Below are positions 1 through 7,176 of a DNA stretch of 64,000 bases, piece by piece. The stretch spans positions 248,281 to 312,280 of the forward strand of contig NZ_LMEC01000001.1 of the NCBI RefSeq assembly GCF_001425265.1. Reading direction: 5' to 3'. The position numbers and the translations under genes were made by a program. How positions within the stretch are numbered: the first letter of the stretch is position 1; each line of letters starts with the position of its first letter. The notes beneath the pieces were generated by a model. The model was not told the origin of the DNA and made no database searches. It saw nothing but the letters and a program-made list of their open reading frames with translations. This stretch comes from Massilia sp. Root418. Lineage in GTDB: Bacteria; Pseudomonadota; Gammaproteobacteria; Burkholderiales; Burkholderiaceae_D.

Positions 1-947
1 CCGGTGCGGGTGGTGACGCTGTCGACCGCCTTGCCGTCCACTTTCAGCGTGGTCACTACGTCGTACAGGTAGCCATAGCCCCAGCTCCAGAAATTCAGCC
101 CTTGCACGGCGGCGCTCGCCTTGACCACGGCGGTGGCGCCGGGCGCCACGGTCTGCGCGGGCGAGGTGAACTGCGCCACCTGCTTGCCGTCGCGGTCCTT
201 GATGCGAACTTCGTAGGTGAAGGCGCGCGCCTCCGGATATTCGTTGCGGACCTCCGATTCGGCCGCGATGGTGGCGCGGCGGCCAGGAATGTCGAAGTCG
301 CGGGCGTAGACGTAGACGCCAGTGGTCCCGAGCGTGGAATACAGCGGCAAGGTCTGGTACAGCTTGTCCGTCACGTGCAGGCGCACGTTTTTCGGCAGGC
401 CGCCGTAGTTGGCGTTGAAGTTCTTGTCGGACCACTGGTAGCGCTGGTTGGTGGCCTTTTCGCGGTAGTCCCAGCTGTTATCGGTGCGCACCGCCACCAC
501 GTTGTCGCCGGCCTGCAGCGCGGACGTGATGTCGAAGCCAAAGGCGTTGATGCCGTTCTCGTGCAGGCCCATGCGCTTGCCGTTCACGTACACCTCGGCA
601 GCCTGGCGCGCGCCCTCGAACTCGAGGAATACCTTCTGGCCGGCGGCGGAGGCGGGCAGAGTGAAGTGCTTGCGATACCAGGCAATGCCTGTGCTTTGGT
701 CCACGATGTCCTTGCTGAAGGCGTCGTCCTCGTTCCAGGCACGCGGCAGGGTGACGGCTTTCCAGGCGCTGTCGTCGAAGGCCTGTTGGGCAGCGTCCGC
801 AGGGTCGGCCACGGCCAGCCGCCAGCCGGGATTGAAGCTGTAAGTCTGGCGTTCGGCGTGGGCGGGCAGGATCAGGCCCGCTGCGATGAGGGCGGCGGCC
901 AGGCGGAGGCGGGGCAGGCTGCGCGGCGAGGTTGGACTTGGTTTCAT
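1..947 (-). CDS. Glycoside hydrolase family 2 enzyme, N-terminal part (cut by window edge)
   Basis: The reading frame runs from an ATG at 947 off the start of the window, so only about 315 N-terminal residues are seen and the catalytic barrel is missing. Residues 1-31 look like a signal peptide ending in LPAHA. The rest matches the sugar-binding jelly-roll domain of GH2 enzymes: a TLPRAWNEDD stretch, GIAWYRKHF, an EGARQAAEVYVNGKRMG segment and NNSWDY-like residues, then the start of an immunoglobulin-like domain. GH2 members include beta-galactosidase, beta-glucuronidase and beta-mannosidase, and the specificity cannot be chosen from this part. It lies 40 bp downstream of the GH115 gene on the same strand, so the two are probably co-transcribed for secreted or periplasmic polysaccharide breakdown. 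No clear ribosome-binding site is visible. Confidence 0.88.
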   Translation of the reverse strand, partial: MKPSPTSPRSLPRLRLAAALIAAGLILPAHAERQTYSFNPGWRLAVADPADAAQQAFDDSAWKAVTLPRAWNEDDAFSKDIVDQSTGIAWYRKHFTLPASAAGQKVFLEFEGARQAAEVYVNGKRMGLHENGINAFGFDITSALQAGDNVVAVRTDNSWDYREKATNQRYQWSDKNFNANYGGLPKNVRLHVTDKLYQTLPLYSTLGTTGVYVYARDFDIPGRRATIAAESEVRNEYPEARAFTYEVRIKDRDGKQVAQFTSPAQTVAPGATAVVKASAAVQGLNFWSWGYGYLYDVVTTLKVDGKAVDSVTTRT

Positions 948-963
948 TGTCGGGCGAGGTGGG

Positions 964-995
964 TCAGGGAGGAGATCAGGGAGGAGATCAGGGAG
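964..995. repeat. 12-bp tandem repeat carrying in-frame stop codons
   Basis: The unit TCAGGGAGGAGA occurs at 964-975 and 976-987, with a partial third copy at 988-995. Read on the minus strand each copy contains a TGA. Because the unit is four codons long, all three TGA triplets fall in the GH115 frame and the first (988-990) is its stop. The array fills most of the 40-bp gap between the GH115 and GH2 genes. Confidence 0.75.
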
Positions 996-3906
996 TGGGC
1001 CGCGCAGCGGCGGCGGCAGGGTTGCCGTAGTACTTGGGCGCGCCGTCGAATGCAATCTCGATGCGGTCCAGGATGAAGCCGGGGTCCAGTGCCAGGACTT
1101 TCAGGGTATGCGGGCCGGGTGCTAGGTCCGGCAGTGCGATGTTGCGCACTGCGCTGTTGGTCAGCACGTTGTTCTTCCACTCGTCGCTGCGGCCGTGGGT
1201 CGTGTAGTCGAGCGCGGCGGGCGGTTGGCCGTCCAGGCTCACGGCGATGCGCAGCTTGTTGGCCGAGGTGAGCGGATGCACCGGCACGGCGACTATTTTC
1301 AGCTGCGCGGCGCCCCTGGTGTGGCTGTGGAAGCGGTAGAGCAGGGCAGGTGCGGTAGCGCTTGCGGTGCCTGTTGCGTCTACCTTATTCGCCGTGTCCA
1401 CCGCGTTCGCCGCGCCCACCGCGCCCAGCTCGCGCGAGGGCAATGCCAGGTCGGCGCGCATGCTGGCGCCAAAGCTGCCCAGGTCGATGGCGGACCAGCC
1501 GGCTGTTGCCGCGCCGCTGGTGGCGGGCAGTGTGATGACGCGTTCGTGCTCGGTCGCCACGCCGTCGTCCGCCCCGGGAGCCCATTGAATTTTCGCCTGC
1601 AGCTGGTCGCTGCCGCAGGCAAAGCGCAGCTGGCTAGCGCCGCTTCCACCGCTGCCCCCGCCGCCCTCGCTGCCGCCGGCCACGTGCGCGCGCCCGTCAT
1701 AGCGCACGTCGATGCGCTGCTCGTAGCCATTGCTGTCGTTGAGCGCGCCCTTGCTGGCGGACAGGCTGATGCCCGGCGGGACCGAGGTGGCCGACCATGC
1801 TTGCTGCTGTGCGCCATACTGGATCAGCGTCACCGTCTTGGTCTCCGCCCGCCCACGGGTGAAGGCTAATGATCCGCCCTGCGCGGACAGCGGTGTCGGA
1901 TATGCCAGCCCGCAGCTGGTGCGGCTGGCGCTGGCGTAACTGGGGAATGCCGGCGCATCGAACACTGGCAGGCGGCGCGGGGCAGCGTCCATCATGCCGC
2001 GCCACTTGCCTCCGCCGAGGGCGTTGTAGCGCGCCGTGTCCGCAACGATGGCCGCCTGCGCCGCTGCCGCCTGCCGTGCATAAAACTGGGCAGCCGGACG
2101 GCCCATGCGTGCATACTGCGCCGCCAGGTCCAGCTTCAATATGCGCGCGTTCAGGTTCGCGCTGGCCCGCACCGGATACAGCACCAGCTCAAAGTACGCA
2201 TCCTGGCTGGCAGCAGGCAGCGCCGCTCCGATGGCCTGTGCCCGCAGCACCAGCGCCTGGTAGCGCGCCAGCCGCAGCTCCGCTTCCTCGCCGCCCGATT
2301 GCATATAGTCGGTCTGGCGCGTGGGGGTAGTGGGTTCGGTCTGGCCGAAACCCATAAACTCCGGGCGGCGCTCCCACGCCAGGCTGTAATATTCCTGCAT
2401 GATGGCGGCGATGGCTGGCGCCTGGGTCGCACCGAACTGCATCGCTAGCCAGTCTTGCAGATGTTGGTTCGCGCCGCGCGCCAGCAGGCGCTGGTCGAAC
2501 GCCAGGTCGAGGAAGTACTGCGTGAGGTATTCTGCAGGCTTGATGTCGCCCACATTCACCACCCACACTTTGTTCGCGCCGGTGCTGGCTGCGCGCTGCA
2601 ATTGGTCGCGGATCAGCCCTGGATGCGTGGTGCCCAGCCACAGATAGTCATGCGGCCTGCCCCAGTAGGAGATGTGATAGTACAGCCCCGCGCCCCCGCT
2701 GCGCGCCGCCTCGGCCGGTGTGCTGAGCTGGTGCAGATAGCCATAGTTATCATCCGGCCAGACCAGCGTGATATCGTCCGGCAGTGCCAGGCCGCTGTTG
2801 TATATGTCCAGCACCTCCTTGTACAAGGTCAGCGCCTGTGGAATCGCGGACAGCGGCTGCCCTAACGACTTGGCCAGCATGCCGCGCTGCAGCTTGATCA
2901 CGTCCGACATACCGCCGCGCGCCTCCTCCAGCGTTTTCGCGCCTTCCATGGCTGAATCGTGCACGCCACGGATGCCCATGGAATAGAAGTTCTCGTAATC
3001 CTTCACCTCATCCACGCGCTGCTGCCAGTAGCGCGCCAGCGCGTCGCGGTTGGTGAAGAAGTTGAAGGCGCCATCTCTCTTCTTCCACTCGCGCACGTTG
3101 TTGCGCATCATGGGCTCCGCGTGCGAGGTGCCTACCACGATGGCATAGTCGCGCGCGGTCTGCGCGTTGCCGGGCATTTGGTAGAAGGGCTTCGTGGAGT
3201 CGTGCATGGCAGGCCAGATCAGGTTGGCCTTCAAGCGCCACAGCAGTTCGAAGATGCGCGCGTAAGTGGCCGGGCCGATGTCGCCGCTGCTGTCGTAAGT
3301 CTTGGCGGCCCACGGCTGCAAGCCCCAGTCTTCGTCGTTCAGGAACACGCCCCGGTACTGCACGGAAGGGCGTTCGGAAAGTATGCGTTCGGCGCGCACC
3401 TCGGCCACGTCGCGCGCGGCGGGCCGCACGTCGGCCCACCATTCCCAGGCCGATACGCCCAGTTCCCGGCTCAGGTCCACCGTGCCGTAAACCGCACCGC
3501 GCGTATCGGAACCGGCAATCACCAGCAGCCGCGTGCCGGGCTTGCTGCGCGACGGCTGGCTGATGCGGAAGTAGCGTTCCCACTCCCCCTTGAGACTGGA
3601 GAAATCGAGGTGTTCGCGCAGTGCCAGCTCGCGCAGTAGAGGGCTGTCGTGACGGCCGATTACCACGCAGACGCGGCCGCAGTCGTCCAGGCCGCCGGCG
3701 GCCAGGCGGCGCGGCGTTTTGCCGCTCACCGACTGCAGGTCGCGGCGCAGCAGCCCGGCCGCCAGATCCATGGTGACGCTGTCTTCGGACAGGACGTCGG
3801 CCACGCCATCCGGACCTGCCAGGCGGATGTTTTCCGCGTGACAGACCTGCGCGTTCAGCAGCGTGCCGAGCAGCAGCGAAGCCAGTGTGGATTTCAGTGT
3901 CAGCAT
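988..3906 (-). CDS. Glycoside hydrolase family 115 (xylan alpha-1,2-glucuronidase)
   Basis: GH115 enzymes remove (4-O-methyl-)glucuronic acid side chains from xylan. The 972-residue product has a signal peptide (about 1-24, ending VCHA) followed by the family's characteristic body: VYGTVDLSRELGVSAWEWW, YRGVFLNDEDWGLQPW, LKANLIWPAMHDSTKPF, WPDDNYGYLHQLS and YYHISYWGRPHDYLWLG. The length fits the family (roughly 800-1000 aa). I chose the ATG at 3906 because it places the signal peptide at the N-terminus. The frame is open upstream to an ATG at 3966, which would add 20 residues without export character. No strong Shine-Dalgarno is visible for either. The stop lies within a tandem repeat. It precedes a GH2 gene on the same strand, a pairing typical of hemicellulose utilisation. 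Confidence 0.92.
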   Translation of the reverse strand: MLTLKSTLASLLLGTLLNAQVCHAENIRLAGPDGVADVLSEDSVTMDLAAGLLRRDLQSVSGKTPRRLAAGGLDDCGRVCVVIGRHDSPLLRELALREHLDFSSLKGEWERYFRISQPSRSKPGTRLLVIAGSDTRGAVYGTVDLSRELGVSAWEWWADVRPAARDVAEVRAERILSERPSVQYRGVFLNDEDWGLQPWAAKTYDSSGDIGPATYARIFELLWRLKANLIWPAMHDSTKPFYQMPGNAQTARDYAIVVGTSHAEPMMRNNVREWKKRDGAFNFFTNRDALARYWQQRVDEVKDYENFYSMGIRGVHDSAMEGAKTLEEARGGMSDVIKLQRGMLAKSLGQPLSAIPQALTLYKEVLDIYNSGLALPDDITLVWPDDNYGYLHQLSTPAEAARSGGAGLYYHISYWGRPHDYLWLGTTHPGLIRDQLQRAASTGANKVWVVNVGDIKPAEYLTQYFLDLAFDQRLLARGANQHLQDWLAMQFGATQAPAIAAIMQEYYSLAWERRPEFMGFGQTEPTTPTRQTDYMQSGGEEAELRLARYQALVLRAQAIGAALPAASQDAYFELVLYPVRASANLNARILKLDLAAQYARMGRPAAQFYARQAAAAQAAIVADTARYNALGGGKWRGMMDAAPRRLPVFDAPAFPSYASASRTSCGLAYPTPLSAQGGSLAFTRGRAETKTVTLIQYGAQQQAWSATSVPPGISLSASKGALNDSNGYEQRIDVRYDGRAHVAGGSEGGGGSGGSGASQLRFACGSDQLQAKIQWAPGADDGVATEHERVITLPATSGAATAGWSAIDLGSFGASMRADLALPSRELGAVGAANAVDTANKVDATGTASATAPALLYRFHSHTRGAAQLKIVAVPVHPLTSANKLRIAVSLDGQPPAALDYTTHGRSDEWKNNVLTNSAVRNIALPDLAPGPHTLKVLALDPGFILDRIEIAFDGAPKYYGNPAAAAARPTP

Positions 3907-4007
3907 GGAGTGGCCGTGAATTTTGACCACTGAAATATTAGCATGGCAGAGTTCGGCGCCGATCACCCGGTCCGCTCAGCCGGATGACTATTTGGCCAAC
4001 GTGTCTT

Positions 4008-4913
4008 CTAGCGGCAAAGCTTGCCGACTTCCAGCGGCGGCGCAGCGGGTTTCGCTTGAGGCAGGCTAATACCTCTCAGGCTGGCAGTGCGGGTGATGAC
4101 CGAGCCGCCGCCCGGCACGGAGTAGGCGGGATCGGATTGCGCCTGCGCCAGGGTAACGTAGCGTGCGCCCGCCGCGTTCAGCTTCGCCATCAGGTCCGGC
4201 AACATGACGGCGCTCCAGCCGCCCAGGTGGGTCAGCAGCACTTGCGGGATCACGCGGCCATACACCCGTTGCGACTGCTCCTCCATGCGCGCGATAGCGC
4301 TATCAACGCCAGCCAGATATTCCGCCTTCATGGCCTGGATCGCGGCGGTATCATCTTTGGCCACGCAGCGGGCGTAAGCGTCCGTGTAGACCCAGTCGTC
4401 GAAGGCGAGGCTCACGTCGGCCACCTTGTAGCCGCGCTTGTGCAGATAGTCCAGCGCCTCCTTCTGCCGCTCGCCGCCGGCGCTCAGGAAGGGGAAGCGC
4501 AGATAGCGCCAATCGGCGCCGGCCATCCTGGATGCGACTGGCGGTTCGCCCGCCACCACATCGGCAATCCACGCGTCCAGTGTCGGGGCGCGGGCCAGGT
4601 CCAAGTGGCTGAAGGTGTGGTTACCCAGCGGGTAGCCAGCCGCCCGCCATGCGTCGAGCGCGGCCTCGCCGTCTGCGGTGGTCGCCAGCTTGGCGGCGTT
4701 CACAAAGCCGAACGCCTCCGGCACCCCGTTGGCCCGAAATACATTCAGATGGGTCTGGGTGATGCCCAGCCACGTCATGCCTGGTGGCAGAGGGCCATGC
4801 ACCGGGAGGTCGTCGACGGTGATGGCGACATCGAAGGGGGCGGCTGCCGCCAAAGCCGGGATCAGGAGGAAAAGCCCCAGGGCGCGTTGCGGCCACATAT
4901 CCGTGCGAATCAT
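4008..4913 (-). CDS. Polysaccharide deacetylase (NodB/CE4-like), secreted
   Basis: The 301-residue product has an N-terminal hydrophobic export signal (about 7-25) and the ordered motifs of NodB-type deacetylases. TVDD (33-35) supplies the base and metal aspartates, NHTFSH gives the metal-binding His99 and His103, RFPF (139-142) is the arginine motif, and LLTHLGG near residue 229 is the late histidine motif. Such enzymes remove N- or O-acetyl groups from chitin-like, peptidoglycan or xylan substrates, and the substrate here is not determined. The start at 4913 is supported by GGAAG just upstream. It ends 101 bp before the GH115 gene on the same strand, so the three genes may form a carbohydrate-processing group; deacetylation of xylan would fit GH115, but that is inference. 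Confidence 0.88.
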   Translation of the reverse strand: MIRTDMWPQRALGLFLLIPALAAAAPFDVAITVDDLPVHGPLPPGMTWLGITQTHLNVFRANGVPEAFGFVNAAKLATTADGEAALDAWRAAGYPLGNHTFSHLDLARAPTLDAWIADVVAGEPPVASRMAGADWRYLRFPFLSAGGERQKEALDYLHKRGYKVADVSLAFDDWVYTDAYARCVAKDDTAAIQAMKAEYLAGVDSAIARMEEQSQRVYGRVIPQVLLTHLGGWSAVMLPDLMAKLNAAGARYVTLAQAQSDPAYSVPGGGSVITRTASLRGISLPQAKPAAPPLEVGKLCR

Positions 4914-4941
4914 CGTCTTCCTTTGCGCTCTAACTGTGAGA

Positions 4942-5003
4942 TCTGGATAGTTCTGTCGGCTGATTATCCAGAATTACCTGCGCAATTGCCAGACGCAATT
5001 GCC
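4942..5003. promoter_or_regulatory. Inverted repeat and tandem GCAATTGC palindromes in divergent region
   Basis: The region between the divergent deacetylase and DUF454 genes contains an 8-bp inverted repeat, TCTGGATA (4942-4949) and TATCCAGA (4965-4972). Two direct copies of CGCAATTGCC follow (4981-4990 and 4994-5003). Each copy holds the palindrome GCAATTGC, and the copies are 13 bp apart. The layout resembles operator sites, but no regulator is identified. Confidence 0.35.
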
Positions 5004-5020
5004 ATGAGTACGCTATATGA

Positions 5021-5054
5021 TGACTGCACCGGGGGGGGGCGGCTGAGTTATACT
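5021..5054 (+). promoter_or_regulatory. Possible promoter with a G9 tract in the spacer
   Basis: A TATACT hexamer at 5049-5054 lies just before the DUF454 start. A run of nine G (5031-5039) sits between it and TGACTG at 5021-5026, giving a 22-bp spacer that is longer than optimal. With this -10, transcription would begin very close to the ATG at 5064. Promoter assignment is tentative. Confidence 0.3.
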
Positions 5055-5063
5055 GTATCCCCA

Positions 5064-5456
5064 ATGAAACTAATCCTCATCGTCCTCGGCTGCATCTTCC
5101 TCGCGCTTGCGGTGCTGGGGGTGTTTCTGCCTTTGCTTCCGACCACGCCCTTCCTGCTGCTGGCCTCGGCCTGCTTTGCGCGCAGTTCGGAGCGGCTGCA
5201 CAAGTGGCTGCGCAATCACGGCGCGCTGGGGCGCTATTTGACGGATTTCGAGGACGGGCGCGGCATTCCCTTGCGCGGCAAGGTGCTGGCGCTGGGGCTG
5301 ATGTGGCCTTCGATGGTGTATTCGATGTACCGCGTACCCTACATCGGCTTGAAGGTGATGCTGTTCTTCATCGCCTGCGGGGTCACGGTTTACCTGCTGA
5401 GACTGCCGACCACGCCGCAGCAGGACGCGGCGCCGGTCAGCTCTGGGGAACGCTGA
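5064..5456 (+). CDS. DUF454 (YbaN-like) small inner-membrane protein
   Basis: The 130-residue product begins MKLILIVLGCIF and shows the DUF454 signature: an N-terminal hydrophobic segment with GVFLPLLPTTPFLLLASACFARSS, then LHKWLRNH, and two more hydrophobic segments (about 75-110). YbaN-type proteins are small membrane proteins of unknown function. The ATG at 5064 is used because the family starts here, although the frame is open far upstream over the antisense of the deacetylase gene. The 3' end overlaps the convergent DUF2158 gene by 20 bp. Confidence 0.82.
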   Translation: MKLILIVLGCIFLALAVLGVFLPLLPTTPFLLLASACFARSSERLHKWLRNHGALGRYLTDFEDGRGIPLRGKVLALGLMWPSMVYSMYRVPYIGLKVMLFFIACGVTVYLLRLPTTPQQDAAPVSSGER

Positions 5457-5676
5457 CCAGGCCGGGTCTTGCGAAGCGGCGGCGTTCGTAGCGGATGATG
5501 TCCAGTTCATCCGGGGCAAACACCCGTTCGTTCAGCTGGTGGTCGCTGTCCCAGACGCAGAATATGCCCACTATCGCCTCGTCGCCGCATTGCAGTTCCT
5601 CGTAGGCGCCGACGACCAGCATTTCCGGGCCGCCGCCGCGTACCTGCACCATGTCCCCTTCTTTGAACCGTTCCAT
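5437..5676 (-). CDS. DUF2158-like small protein
   Basis: The 79-residue product starts MERFKEGDMVQVRGGGPEM, matching the FKxGDxVxLxSGGPxM signature of the DUF2158 family of small bacterial proteins of unknown function. The remainder includes a CVWDSDHQ segment and an FAPDEL motif near the C-terminus, also typical. GAGG upstream of the ATG at 5676 supports the start. It has no signal peptide or membrane segment and is convergent with the DUF454 gene, the last 20 bp overlapping. Confidence 0.72.
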   Translation of the reverse strand: MERFKEGDMVQVRGGGPEMLVVGAYEELQCGDEAIVGIFCVWDSDHQLNERVFAPDELDIIRYERRRFARPGLVSVPQS

Positions 5677-5765
5677 TTACGCCTCGCGAAGTGTCAAGGT
5701 TGCCAGGAATGGCTAGTGTAGCGCTTTCAAATGGGGACTTGGTGGCGGCGGCGCCACGGTTGAGG

Positions 5766-6266
5766 CTAGATCGATAGTTCTTCCTTGCGTTCAGCCATTT
5801 GCTGGCCTAGCTCCTCCAGGTCCAGCTTGGCCTTGCGCACTTTCGGGAAGACTTCGCCTTCTTCTTCCTGAACGTGATGTTCGATCATCTCGGACAGCAC
5901 TTTCACTTTTGCATCGTACAGGTCCTCGCCCGGATCCATGGCTTCGATCTCGGCGATGAGCTGCTTGGCCGAGCTGTGCTCGACAACGGCCTCATCGATC
6001 AGGTCTTCAAACTCCTTGCCGGCTGCGCGGACGGCCGGATAGAAGATTTCCTCTTCCACGGTGGCATGGACAGTCAACTCCTTGCAGATTTCGTCCGCCA
6101 GGCGTTTTTTGCTGACCACGGCGCGGTCCGTCATGCTTTCAAACTGTTCAAACAAGTCCTTGACGTGCTCATGGTCCGCCGTCAGCAGGCTGATAGCATC
6201 GGTGTCGCCGGCTTCCGTAGGGATACGTTTCGGCATGGCTTTGGACTGGGATTTTTCGGTACGCAT
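5766..6266 (-). CDS. Hemerythrin HHE domain protein
   Basis: The 166-residue cytoplasmic protein has the two-repeat HHE cation-binding fold. LLTADHEHVKDLFEQF (His32/His34 region), ELTVHATVEEEIFYP (His67, Glu71-73) and VEHSSAKQLI plus EMIEHHVQEEEGEVFP provide the His/Glu ligands expected for a di-iron site. Family members bind O2 or act in iron, oxygen or nitrosative stress. GAGGAGG five bases upstream of the ATG at 6266 is a strong ribosome-binding site. The N-terminal 20 residues are basic and probably disordered. It is a single gene, divergent from the Ser/Gly-rich small gene. Confidence 0.88.
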   Translation of the reverse strand: MRTEKSQSKAMPKRIPTEAGDTDAISLLTADHEHVKDLFEQFESMTDRAVVSKKRLADEICKELTVHATVEEEIFYPAVRAAGKEFEDLIDEAVVEHSSAKQLIAEIEAMDPGEDLYDAKVKVLSEMIEHHVQEEEGEVFPKVRKAKLDLEELGQQMAERKEELSI

Positions 6267-6456
6267 GTTGGCCTCCTCAGGCTGTAAGTTGAACTAGGCA
6301 GCGCCAGTTTGGCGGGCGCGCTGCAATGACTCGGTGCGCTAGCTCACGTTACTCGAGCATCTTTCCTATGTTCCCGAGGAACTCAGTGCAGTCCTACGCG
6401 CTTATTGCTTGCGCTCCGATTTTTTCGGGAAAACACGGCGTGCATGATGCGGCCAT

Positions 6457-6474
6457 ACCGGCAATAGTGCCGGT
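6457..6474 (+). promoter_or_regulatory. Hairpin in the leader of the Ser/Gly-rich gene
   Basis: ACCGGCA (6457-6463) and TGCCGGT (6468-6474) form a perfect 7-bp stem with an ATAG loop, ending 28 bases before the ATG at 6503. Its role (leader structure or terminator of an upstream transcript) is unknown. The rest of the 236-bp gap between 6267 and 6502 shows no recognisable gene. Confidence 0.4.
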
Positions 6475-6502
6475 TTATTGAAACTCGACAGGAGAATGCA
6501 TC

Positions 6503-6700
6503 ATGCCTAATCAGTCCAAGGACGATAAAAAACGCGGCGGCAAATCGAGCGGTTCGCGTTCCGGCACCCAAGGCGGCACGCACGAGCAGCACGTTGAGGC
6601 GGGCCGTCAAAGTCACAAGAATGACAACGCCAGCTCGTCGGGCAGCAAGCAGTCCGGCAGCTCCGGCAGCTCTTCCGGCGGCGGCAAGCAGAACCGTTAA
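6503..6700 (+). CDS. Small Ser/Gly/Lys-rich hypothetical protein
   Basis: A 65-residue, strongly hydrophilic protein made mostly of Ser, Gly, Lys, Gln and His, with no hydrophobic segment. The N-terminus (MPNQSKDDKKRGGKSSGS) and the GGTHEQHVEAGRQSHK block recall the small glycine-rich KGG-type stress proteins, but the match is too loose to assign. It is likely disordered. AGGAG before the ATG gives a good ribosome-binding site, which supports a real gene. It stands alone between hemerythrin and the BlaI-type operator region. The product is unrecognised and no function is proposed. Confidence 0.6.
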   Translation: MPNQSKDDKKRGGKSSGSRSGTQGGTHEQHVEAGRQSHKNDNASSSGSKQSGSSGSSSGGGKQNR

Positions 6701-6718
6701 TGTAGTGCAGGCAGTGCC

Positions 6719-6734
6719 TGCGACAGTTGTCGCA
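6719..6734. promoter_or_regulatory. BlaI-type operator O1
   Basis: TGCGACAGTTGTCGCA is a perfect 7-2-7 palindrome. It resembles the ACA-N2-TGT core bound by BlaI/MecI/CopY repressors. It lies just upstream of the -35 element of the promoter for the BlaI-family gene. Confidence 0.75.
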
Positions 6735-6742
6735 TAAAGCGA

Positions 6743-6771
6743 TTGCAGGGATGCGACAACTGTCGTATGAT
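6743..6771 (+). promoter_or_regulatory. Sigma-70 promoter of the BlaI/M56-M23 operon
   Basis: TTGCAG (6743-6748) and TATGAT (6766-6771) are separated by exactly 17 bp. The second operator (6752-6767) fills the spacer and touches the -10, so a bound repressor would block RNA polymerase. Confidence 0.7.
6752..6767. promoter_or_regulatory. BlaI-type operator O2
   Basis: TGCGACAACTGTCGTA is the reverse complement of operator O1 with one mismatch. Its start is 33 bp, about three helical turns, from that of O1. Both sites could therefore be bound on one DNA face by repressor dimers. Confidence 0.75.
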
Positions 6772-6799
6772 GGCGTCTCTAGTCACATAGGAGCAATCC

Positions 6800-7174
6800 A
6801 TGTCCACGCCATCGGTAACCGAATTAAGCTTGTTGAAATGCTTGTGGAAGGAGCAGCCGCTGAGCGCGCGCGAAATCCACGAGCGGGTAGTGGATGAACT
6901 GGAGTGGTCATATTCGTCCACCCGCAAGACGCTGGACCGGATGCTGGAAAAGCAGATGGTGGCGCAGCAGGCCGTGCACGGCGTGAACGTGTACACGGCG
7001 GCGCTGGAGAAGGTGGCTACGCTGGCCGCTTTCGCGCATGACTTTGGCAAGCGCGTCATGGAGATGGATGCGCCGCTGCCGGTCAATATGTTCACGGGCA
7101 GCAAACTGGTGGACCGGCAGGAGTTGGCCGCACTGGATCAATTGCTGCAAGACTGGCCTGCGGAGAAGGACTGA
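6800..7174 (+). CDS. BlaI/MecI/CopY-family transcriptional repressor
   Basis: The 124-residue protein has the winged-helix N-terminus of the family: TELSLLKCLWKEQPLSAREIHE, then WSYSSTRKTLDRMLEKQMV as recognition helix, and a C-terminal helical dimerisation part. BlaI-type repressors are inactivated by a partner M56 (BlaR1-like) protease. The partner is the next gene, whose ATG follows the stop by two bases. AGGAG six bases before the ATG is a good ribosome-binding site. Two palindromic operators and a promoter directly upstream predict autoregulation. Neither a beta-lactamase gene nor a penicillin-binding protein gene is nearby, so the regulated process may not be classical beta-lactam resistance. 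Confidence 0.9.
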   Translation: MSTPSVTELSLLKCLWKEQPLSAREIHERVVDELEWSYSSTRKTLDRMLEKQMVAQQAVHGVNVYTAALEKVATLAAFAHDFGKRVMEMDAPLPVNMFTGSKLVDRQELAALDQLLQDWPAEKD

Positions 7175-7176
7175 GC

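Noticed and set aside
3984-5063. N-terminal 360-codon extension in frame with the DUF454 gene
   Set aside because: It is antisense to the polysaccharide deacetylase, and the DUF454 family starts at the ATG at 5064.
6383-6616. 77-codon minus-strand frame overlapping the Ser/Gly-rich gene
   Set aside because: Antisense to a frame with a good ribosome-binding site; no motif in its translation.
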